A DNA stretch of 18,454 nt, taken from an uncultured Faecalibacterium sp. (lineage in GTDB: Bacteria > Bacillota > Clostridia > Oscillospirales > Ruminococcaceae). A program made the translations under genes and the position numbers. This document shows positions 14,065-18,454 of the stretch, in pieces (position 1 is the first letter of the stretch; every line of letters begins with the position of its first letter). The notes beneath the pieces are model-generated. The model was not told the origin of the DNA. It did not search any database and saw only the letters and a list, made by a program, of their open reading frames with translations. Location of the stretch: NCBI GenBank assembly GCA_934553285.1, contig CAKTFD010000038.1, forward strand, positions 1 to 18,454, read 5' to 3'.

Positions 14065-14262
14065 ACTCCCCCAGTCACGGCTGCGCCGTGCCAGATTCCC
14101 CTTTTTTGTCGCTGCGCGACATCTTCCCCCGGCCGGGGGAAGTCGTCCTCTGAGATGGGGCTTCTGACGAAACCGCCAGCTTTGTACTTCGACCGCAAAC
14201 TTTCCCTCCTTGCCAAAGGCTCCCTCCCAGAGGGAGCTGGCGCCATAGGCGCCTGAGGGAGT
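14065..14262. repeat. Palindrome-rich MITE-like element after folD
   Basis: The ends are an imperfect inverted pair, ACTCCCCCAG (14065-14074) and CTGAGGGAGT (14253-14262), 9 of 10 matching. Each end is followed inward by a compact hairpin: CACGGC/GCCGTG (14076-14090) on the left, GGCGCC/GGCGCC (14239-14253) on the right, then CCAG. Inside are TGTCGC/GCGACA (14107-14121), the perfect 20-base palindrome at 14123-14142 and GCTCCCTC/GAGGGAGC (14219-14237). No open frame with recognisable content exists. It resembles non-autonomous palindromic repeats scattered in such genomes; copy number cannot be judged from one window. Confidence 0.65.
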
Positions 14263-14275
14263 TGCCCAGCAATAC

Positions 14276-14314
14276 GCAAAAACACCCCCGGGAACCGAAG
14301 TTCCCGGGGGTGTT
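14276..14314 (-). terminator. Strong intrinsic terminator of the MAM-like gene
   Basis: AACACCCCCGGGAA (14281-14294) pairs perfectly with TTCCCGGGGGTGTT (14301-14314), a 14-bp stem with a six-base loop. On the minus strand it runs into TTTTT. A further hairpin, CTGTACC/GGTACAG (14333-14352), lies between it and the stop codon, so the 3' UTR of about 100 bases is heavily structured. Confidence 0.88.
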
Positions 14315-14381
14315 CTCAACTTGCTATGTTCCCTGTACCCTTACAGGTACAGTCGCACTGCTCAGTTTAATCAGAAACTGA

Positions 14382-14801
14382 TTAGACGGAGTACTTCAGG
14401 TCCTTAGCGTAGTTCTTGACCTGAGCGTTGCCCAGGTTGTAGATAGCTGCCAGACCAGCGGTGATCTGCAGAGCAGCGTTCAGAACGCCATTAGCGCCTG
14501 CCAGGTACTTGTTGGTACCGGGCTTAACAGCACCAGCACCAGCGTTGTAAGCGCCGCCGATAGCGCCGGTCACCTTGGTGAAGACCTGGCCGGGGACGTA
14601 AGCGCCGGAGAAGATGGTACCAACGGTATTCCGCAGGAAGGCCTCAACGTACTTGTTGCCGATAACGGTAACCAGGTTGGTGCTGAAGGTCTTCCAGTTA
14701 GCGTCGGTCATGACAGGAGCCAGGCAGTCGATCAGAGCGCCGCCGGCGACATAAGTCATTTCGTTCTCAGAGATTGCAGAGAAATTTGCAGGCATCATCA
14801 T
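14382..14801 (-). CDS. mam: Double-glycine leader protein of the microbial anti-inflammatory molecule (MAM) family
   Basis: A 139-residue protein (about 14-15 kDa). The N terminus is MMMPANFSAI, then SENEMTYVAGG, a bacteriocin-type double-glycine leader ending at Gly20-Gly21, so a C39-peptidase ABC exporter would release a mature chain of about 118 residues starting ALIDC. The mature part is rich in Gly, Ala, Asn and Thr with hydrophobic stretches (TVGTIFSGAYVPGQ, GAIGGAYNAGAGA, AGLAAIYNLG). Length, leader and the ending agree with my memory of Faecalibacterium MAM. Three ATGs in a row open the frame, after AGGGAG; which is used is unclear. It has its own strong promoter and terminator and no exporter in the window. 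Codon choice resembles a highly expressed gene. Confidence 0.82.
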   Translation of the reverse strand: MMMPANFSAISENEMTYVAGGALIDCLAPVMTDANWKTFSTNLVTVIGNKYVEAFLRNTVGTIFSGAYVPGQVFTKVTGAIGGAYNAGAGAVKPGTNKYLAGANGVLNAALQITAGLAAIYNLGNAQVKNYAKDLKYSV

Positions 14802-14840
14802 AATGAATTACTCCCTTCAAAAATAGAAAAAGATTATTTA

Positions 14841-14860
14841 TGAACCGGTTGTCCGGCTCA
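14841..14860 (-). other. Hairpin in the 5' leader of the MAM-like gene
   Basis: In the minus-strand RNA, UGAGCCGG and CCGGUUCA form an 8-bp stem (one G-U pair) around an ACAA loop, about 15 bases from the predicted start of transcription. It could protect the 5' end of the mRNA. The U-rich stretch (14836-14821) lies some distance after it, so attenuation is less likely. Confidence 0.5.
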
Positions 14861-14881
14861 TTTCCTTACTAGGATGGCAAT

Positions 14882-14910
14882 AATATACCACACTTTCCAG
14901 AAATGTTCAA
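14882..14910 (-). promoter_or_regulatory. Strong sigma-A promoter of the MAM-like gene
   Basis: TTGAAC (14910-14905) and TATATT (14887-14882) are spaced exactly 17 bases apart on the minus strand. The predicted leader is about 75 bases. Confidence 0.85.
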
Positions 14911-14933
14911 GCCCTTTTTTGAAAAAAGTGTAA

Positions 14934-15026
14934 AAATTGTGAAACCTCGTCCCGGGGATTGTGGCAATTATGCACTGTTCATGCGGGTTTTTCTGGTATG
15001 ACAGTTTTTTTCTGCAAATTGTGAAA
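14934..15026. repeat. Direct repeat AAATTGTGAAA, two copies between mam and spoIIGA
   Basis: AAATTGTGAAA occurs at 14934-14944 and 15016-15026, both in the same orientation. The first lies about 24 bases upstream of the mam -35 box, the second about 35 bases before the spoIIGA start. They loosely resemble Spo0A boxes (TTGTCGAAAAA lacking the C) and may be operator sites. A TGG-TATGAC extended -10-like sequence (14994-15002) between them is the best candidate for the spoIIGA promoter, without a good -35. Confidence 0.4.
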
Positions 15027-15061
15027 AATGGGATAGCAGGAGCAAAAGGCGGTGCAGAGAG

Positions 15062-15895
15062 ATGAAAATCGTGGTTTTTGTGGACGAATTGCTGCTGATA
15101 AACTTTGCCGTAGGCGCGGCGCTGCTGCTGTGCGCGGGGCTGTTGTGCGGCCGCACCTGCACCGGGCTGCGGCTGTGCGCGAGCAGTGCGGCGGCTGCGC
15201 TGTGCACGCTGGCCCTGCTGGCCCCGCCCTGGCCGCTGCCTCTGGCGGTTTTATATAAGGTGGCCACCTGCTGCATCGTGGTGGCCGTATGCTACGGCCT
15301 TCCCGGGCTGCGCGGCTTTGCCCGGCTGTGCGGCTGGTACGTGCTGCTTAACGCCGTGCTGTGCGGCGCGGTAGTGCTGCCCGGGGTGCAGGCCAACAAT
15401 CTCAGCGTCTGGCTGCCCGTGCGCCCCGGCTGGCTGCTGCTGTGCTGCGGCGGGGTATACGGAGTGCTGCGGGGACTGCTGGCCGTGTTTGGCCGCCCGC
15501 AGCGCAGCTGCTTTGCCGCTGTGCTGGAGCTGCCCGGCACTGCCCTGCCGGTGCAGGCTTACCACGACACCGGCTTTACCCTGCAGGAACCGCTGTCCGG
15601 GCGGCGGGTGGTGCTGGTGCAGTACCCGCCGGTGCGCAGCAGCCTGCCGGAGCCTTTGCGCAGCTATCTGGACGGCTGGTTCCGTGGCGGGCCGGCTCCG
15701 CCGCCGCCCGGGCTGGCGGTGCGCTTTGTGCCCTGCACCGCCGTTACCGGCCAGTGCCTGCTGCCAGCCGTGCCAGCCGCCCTGCGCTGCGGCCGCCGCT
15801 GCATCTCTGGCCTGCTGGCCGCCTTTTGCGCCCCGGAGACCTCCACCGGCCCCTGGACGCTGCTGCTGGGCGATGATGTGGCGGAGGAGATATGA
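15062..15895 (+). CDS. spoIIGA: SpoIIGA, sigma-E factor processing peptidase
   Basis: A 277-residue membrane protease, slightly shorter than the roughly 310 of B. subtilis. The first half (1-145) is a run of hydrophobic segments (LLLINFAVGAALLLCAGLL in parts, further ones near 40-80, 92-108 and 122-142), fitting about five membrane helices. The second half is a cytosolic aspartic-protease-like domain with YHDTGFTLQEPLSG, where Asp169-Thr170-Gly171 is the catalytic motif. It cleaves the pro-sequence of sigma-E in the mother cell. Its stop overlaps an ATG in front of sigE, a coupling typical of the spoIIG operon. The Shine-Dalgarno is weak. Sequence is very Leu/Cys-rich; assignment rests on topology, motif and position. 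Confidence 0.9.
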   Translation: MKIVVFVDELLLINFAVGAALLLCAGLLCGRTCTGLRLCASSAAAALCTLALLAPPWPLPLAVLYKVATCCIVVAVCYGLPGLRGFARLCGWYVLLNAVLCGAVVLPGVQANNLSVWLPVRPGWLLLCCGGVYGVLRGLLAVFGRPQRSCFAAVLELPGTALPVQAYHDTGFTLQEPLSGRRVVLVQYPPVRSSLPEPLRSYLDGWFRGGPAPPPPGLAVRFVPCTAVTGQCLLPAVPAALRCGRRCISGLLAAFCAPETSTGPWTLLLGDDVAEEI

Positions 15896-15918
15896 TAAGG
15901 TTTTCAGGAGGGAGTATC

Positions 15919-16623
15919 ATGCTACAGTTTTTCCGGCAGCTCTGGCACCGGTTGTGGTGCCGCATCCGTTACTGCGGCGGTGTACATTATCTGGCGGGCA
16001 CCCCCAGCCTGCCGCCGCCCCTGACCCCCGAGCAGGAAAAAGCCCTGCTTGCCCGCATGGCTGCCGGGGACGCTGCCGCCCGGGACGCGCTGATCACCCA
16101 CAACCTGCGGCTGGTGGTGTATCTGGCCAAAAAGTACGAGAACAGCGGCGTGCCTGCCGAGGACCTGATCAGCATCGGCACCATCGGGCTGATAAAAGCG
16201 GTCAATACCTTTACCCCCGCCCGCAGCATCAAGCTGGCCACCTATGCCAGCCGCTGCATCGGCAACGAGATCCTGATGTACCTGCGCAAAAGCTCCAACC
16301 GCCGCCAGGAGGCCAGCATCGATGAGCCTTTGAACGTGGACGGCGACGGCAACGAGCTGCTGCTCTCGGATATCCTGGGCAGCGATGCCAACGCCGTAAG
16401 CCAGCAGCTGGAGCAGGATGCCGAGCGCGCCGTGCTGCGCCGGGCGGTGGCCGCGCTCTCGGCGCGGGAGCGGCAGATCATGGAGCTGCGCTTTGGCCTG
16501 ACCGATGGCGTGGAACACACCCAAAAGGAAGCCGCCGATGCCCTGGGCATCAGCCAGAGCTACATCTCCCGCCTGGAAAAGCGCATCATCCACACCCTGA
16601 AAACCCGCCTGGAAAGCGAGTAG
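15919..16623 (+). CDS. sigE: RNA polymerase sporulation sigma factor SigE (pro-sigma-E)
   Basis: A 234-residue sigma-70 family factor. Residues about 1-27 (MLQFFRQLWHRLWCRIRYCGG) form the amphipathic pro-sequence removed by SpoIIGA, followed by LPPPLTPEQE. Region 2 is nearly canonical: NLRLVVYLAKKYENSGVPAEDLISIGTIGLIKAVNTF, then IKLATYASRCIGNEILMYLRK. The SigE-type DEPLNVDGDGNELLLSDILG block and region 4 (SARERQIMELRFGL...ISQSYISRLEKRI) follow. It drives mother-cell gene expression. The start at 15919 has AGGAGGG 6 bases upstream; the ATG at 15892 would add a 9-residue extension without a Shine-Dalgarno. Intact and complete. Confidence 0.96.
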   Translation: MLQFFRQLWHRLWCRIRYCGGVHYLAGTPSLPPPLTPEQEKALLARMAAGDAAARDALITHNLRLVVYLAKKYENSGVPAEDLISIGTIGLIKAVNTFTPARSIKLATYASRCIGNEILMYLRKSSNRRQEASIDEPLNVDGDGNELLLSDILGSDANAVSQQLEQDAERAVLRRAVAALSARERQIMELRFGLTDGVEHTQKEAADALGISQSYISRLEKRIIHTLKTRLESE

Positions 16624-16631
16624 CGCCCGAC

Positions 16632-16878
16632 ACGGAAATCATTTTTCCGACTTAAGGCTTCCCCCGGCCGGGACAGATTCTCCCCGCGCCGGGGAGAAAT
16701 GTCACCAAAGGTGACAAAGAGGGGAGCGGCTGTCACCGCAGGTGACTGATGAGGGCGCAGGACAGCAGCAGTCCGCCTTAAACGCCCCTCATCCGTCTGC
16801 TCACTACGTTCGCAGCCACCTTCCCCCCAAGGGGTGAAGGCTTTTGCTCCGGGGCAGGCTGTAAAAGTTGATTTCCGT
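16632..16878. repeat. MITE-like element with 10-base terminal inverted repeats between sigE and sigG
   Basis: The ends are a perfect inverted pair: ACGGAAATCA (16632-16641) and TGATTTCCGT (16869-16878). Inside are hairpins TTCTCCCC/GGGGAGAA (16678-16698), GTCACC/GGTGAC twice (16701-16715 and 16732-16746), and GATGAGGGCG with CGCCCCTCATC (16748-16793). CCCGAC occurs on both sides (16626-16631 and 16883-16888), the right copy four bases away from the end, so it is at best an imprecise target duplication. It begins only eight bases after the sigE stop. No open frame of interest inside. It shares the 15-mer CTTCCCCCGGCCGGG (16658-16672) with the element near 14123. Confidence 0.7.
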
Positions 16879-16999
16879 AGCTCCCGACTGCGGCCCTTAA
16901 CATCCTGCGTTAAATAGCGTATATTGAAAATACAAAAGGCGCTGGCCCTGCAAACGGCTCACGCCTTACCATTGAGAAGCAGCACACAATTTTTTCCAC

Positions 17000-17028
17000 G
17001 CATATCGTCCTGAGAGCGGAGCCATACT
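17000..17028 (+). promoter_or_regulatory. Sigma-G/sigma-F-like promoter of sigG
   Basis: GCATAT (17000-17005) and CATACT (17023-17028) are 17 bases apart, close to the forespore consensus (about GnATA, 17-18 bases, CATACTA). The predicted start near 17036 is about 26 bases before the sigG ATG. In B. subtilis sigG is transcribed by sigma-F and then autoregulated by sigma-G, which this would match. Confidence 0.6.
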
Positions 17029-17061
17029 CCCGGTAAAGCAAAAAAGACCGGGGGCATTGGG

Positions 17062-17829
17062 ATGTACAACAAAGTAGAACTCTGCGGCGTAAACACGGCG
17101 CAGCTGCCTATCCTGACCGAAGCGGAAAAGCGGCAGCTGCTTGTCCGGGCACATGCCGGGGACAAAGCAGCCCGGGCACGCATGGTGGAAGGCAACCTGC
17201 GGCTGGTGCTCAGCGTGGTGCAGCGGTTCGCCCAGCGGGGCGAAAATCTGGACGACCTGTTTCAGGTAGGCTGCATCGGGCTGATAAAAGCCATCGATAA
17301 CTTTGACCCGGCACAGCCGGTGCGCTTTTCCACCTATGGTGTACCGATGATCATTGGCGAGATCCGGCGTTTTCTGCGCGATAACAACGCCGTGCGGGTA
17401 AGCCGCACCCTGCGGGATGCTGCCTACCGTGCCATGCAGGCGCGGGAAGCGCTGGAAAAGCAGCTTGGGCGGGAGCCTACCATGAACGAGATCGCCGCCG
17501 CTGCAGGGCTTGCCCGACGGGAGGTGACCGCCGCACTGGAATCGGTGGTAGAACCGCTGAGCCTGGACGAGCCGATGTACACCGATGGCGGCGATGCCAT
17601 GTATGTCATCGACCAGGTGCGGGACCCGGACGGCGAGGACAGCTGGATCAGCGGGCTACAGTTCCGCGATACCGTAGCCGCCCTGACCCCCCGGGAAAAG
17701 CGCATCATGGAGCTGCGCTACCTGCGCGGCAAGACCCAGATGGAGGTCGCGCAGGAGATCGGCATCAGTCAGGCACAGGTGAGCCGGCTGGAAAAAGGCG
17801 CGCTGCGGCAGTTCCACACCGGGAGATAA
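17062..17829 (+). CDS. sigG: RNA polymerase sporulation sigma factor SigG
   Basis: A 255-residue forespore sigma factor. The opening MYNKVELCGVNTAQLPILT is the SigG N terminus (KVEICGVDTSKLPVL in Bacillus). Region 2 reads NLRLVLSVVQRFAQRGENLDDLFQVGCIGLIKAIDNFD, then FSTYGVPMIIGEIRRFLRDNN and VSRTLRDAAYRA. The DEPMYTDGGDAMYVIDQ block and region 4 (TPREKRIMELRYLRGKTQMEVAQEIGISQAQVSRLEK) follow. It activates late forespore genes. It lies separately from spoIIGA-sigE, split off by the repeat at 16632-16878, with its own sigma-G/F-like promoter and terminator. The Shine-Dalgarno is poor (GGGGG about 10 bases upstream), so translation may be modest. Confidence 0.96.
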   Translation: MYNKVELCGVNTAQLPILTEAEKRQLLVRAHAGDKAARARMVEGNLRLVLSVVQRFAQRGENLDDLFQVGCIGLIKAIDNFDPAQPVRFSTYGVPMIIGEIRRFLRDNNAVRVSRTLRDAAYRAMQAREALEKQLGREPTMNEIAAAAGLARREVTAALESVVEPLSLDEPMYTDGGDAMYVIDQVRDPDGEDSWISGLQFRDTVAALTPREKRIMELRYLRGKTQMEVAQEIGISQAQVSRLEKGALRQFHTGR

Positions 17830-17927
17830 AAACCGGTCAGGCTGCCGCTGTTCCCTGCGCCCCGCCACGAAAAAGCGGCCCAGAAGCGCCCACAGGCATT
17901 TCTGGACCACGAAGCAGTGCATTCCAG

Positions 17928-17970
17928 CGCAGAGAGGCCGTTGCCCAGTGCAGCGGCCTCTCTGCGTTTT
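17928..17970 (+). terminator. Intrinsic terminator of sigG, touching the spoIIID stop
   Basis: CGCAGAGAGGCCG (17928-17940) pairs perfectly with CGGCCTCTCTGCG (17954-17966), with a 13-base loop, and TTTT follows. The T-run overlaps the stop codon of the convergent spoIIID gene. About 98 bases between the sigG stop and the stem show nothing else. Confidence 0.82.
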
Positions 17971-18217
17971 AGCGGCGGCTGTATTTGCGCCGGGTCGCTG
18001 CCCCGCCGCGCAGGTGGCGCTCGGCCTTGTTGCGGGCCAGCACGGCGCGCACCTGCCCATACAGCGCCGGGCTTATGGTGCGCAGCCGTACGGCCACATC
18101 CTTGTGCACAGTGGATTTGCTGCACCCGAATGCTGCCGCCGCAGCACGCACCGTGGCACAGTTGGCAGCAATGTACTCGCCCAGCTGCACGGCGCGCTGT
18201 TCCGGATCCGCTCTCAT
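17969..18217 (-). CDS. spoIIID: Sporulation transcriptional regulator SpoIIID
   Basis: An 82-residue DNA-binding protein. It has a helix-turn-helix (ATVRAAAAAFGCSKSTVHKDV, residues about 23-43; SKSTVHKD is the family recognition helix), then LRTISPALYGQVRAVLARNKAERHLRGG and the conserved end AATRRKY. SpoIIID tunes the mother-cell sigma-E regulon and the sigma-K switch. The ATG at 18217 is chosen for homology; the frame stays open upstream but that part is out of family. AGGGAGG lies 10 bases upstream. It is preceded by a sigma-E-like promoter and faces sigG convergently. Length and key motifs are complete, slightly shorter at the C terminus than in Bacillus. Confidence 0.94.
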   Translation of the reverse strand: MRADPEQRAVQLGEYIAANCATVRAAAAAFGCSKSTVHKDVAVRLRTISPALYGQVRAVLARNKAERHLRGGAATRRKYSRR

Positions 18218-18257
18218 ATCTCCCGGGCCTCCCTGTGTTCCGTTCTTGCGATGGTAC

Positions 18258-18287
18258 AGCATACGCACCGGCAGGGCGGAATATGTC
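18258..18287 (-). promoter_or_regulatory. Sigma-E-like promoter of spoIIID
   Basis: On the minus strand GACATATT (18287-18280) is close to the sigma-E -35 (GTCATATT); 14 bases later CGTATGCT (18265-18258) is a poorer match to CATACAAT. It lies about 40 bases before the spoIIID ATG. In B. subtilis spoIIID is a sigma-E gene, so the location fits. Confidence 0.5.
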
Positions 18288-18294
18288 TGCGGGC

Positions 18295-18324
18295 TTGACT
18301 TTTTGCCCACAGCCGCGTTATACT
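18295..18324 (+). promoter_or_regulatory. Sigma-A promoter of the riboswitch-controlled thiamine transcript
   Basis: TTGACT (18295-18300) and TATACT (18319-18324) are 18 bases apart, with the predicted start about 10 bases before the riboswitch. It is divergent from the spoIIID promoter, with 7 bases between the two -35 boxes. Confidence 0.82.
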
Positions 18325-18341
18325 GTGCACGGACATAAAAA

Positions 18342-18419
18342 CAGGGGCGCCATATGGCTGAGATCTGCAACCGAGCAGAGTACCCTTTACCTGATCCGGG
18401 CAATGCCGGCGTAGGGAGT
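18342..18419 (+). promoter_or_regulatory. TPP (THI-box) riboswitch
   Basis: All conserved parts are present: the opening CAGGGGCGCC, GGCTGAGAT (CTGAGA at 18358-18363), the variable GCAACCGAGCAGAG arm, ACCCTTTACCTGATC, the CCGGGCAATGCCGG arm and the closing GCGTAGGGA. The aptamer binds thiamine pyrophosphate and represses a downstream thiamine synthesis or transport gene. The controlled gene and the expression platform lie beyond the edge, so it is not known whether control acts on transcription or translation. Confidence 0.96.
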
Positions 18420-18454
18420 TTGCGGAACTGTCCGGTACGTTCAACAAACCTCCA

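Noticed and set aside
13221..14285. 354-residue minus-strand frame opposite folD and the palindromic repeat
   Set aside because: Shadow of folD extended into the repeat.
16680..16800. Possible CRISPR-like repeats between sigE and sigG
   Set aside because: The short repeated words (GTCACC/GGTGAC) are hairpin arms without regular spacing or unique spacers.

Overview
The window looks like a chromosomal segment from a GC-rich Clostridia (Ruminococcaceae/Oscillospiraceae), most likely Faecalibacterium prausnitzii or a close relative. The basis is the GC-rich low-redundancy coding, the low-GC intergenic promoters of classic sigma-A type, the Firmicutes gene orders (SRP RNA-dnaX-ybaB-recR and spoIIGA-sigE-sigG), and above all a small double-glycine-leader protein closely resembling the Faecalibacterium microbial anti-inflammatory molecule (MAM). 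The species call is from memory of these families, not from a search.

Left part, minus strand (1-5320). From right to left: phosphate acetyltransferase (pta) with its own promoter and terminator; a 400-base gene-free stretch full of inverted repeats; an SRP RNA gene with a strong promoter; then dnaX, ybaB and recR as a tight replication/repair operon; then smpB with its own promoter; and, at the edge, the 5' end of tmRNA, so both trans-translation partners sit together.

Middle (5390-14060). A plus-strand run, divergent from pta with overlapping -35 boxes, encodes a family 4 uracil-DNA glycosylase, an uncharacterised P-loop ATPase and a large nuclease-helicase fusion of the DinG/Rad3 type. 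Two minus-strand genes follow: cobO (corrinoid adenosyltransferase) and glyA (serine hydroxymethyltransferase). Divergent from glyA is a plus-strand one-carbon operon: 5-formyltetrahydrofolate cyclo-ligase, a FchA-type cyclodeaminase/cyclohydrolase, and folD. Together with glyA these make and interconvert C1-tetrahydrofolates. FolD lacks the lysine used for cyclohydrolase activity, which would make FchA the working cyclohydrolase.

Right part (14060-18454). A palindrome-rich MITE-like repeat is followed by the MAM-like gene on the minus strand, with a strong promoter and terminator. Divergent from it is a sporulation block: spoIIGA and sigE (translationally coupled), a second MITE-like element with 10-base terminal inverted repeats, sigG preceded by a sigma-G/F-like promoter, and spoIIID on the opposite strand preceded by a sigma-E-like promoter. 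A complete TPP riboswitch with its promoter closes the window and must control a thiamine gene beyond the edge.

No tRNA, rRNA, CRISPR array, transposase or phage gene was seen. Most other long open frames are GC-driven shadows of these genes.
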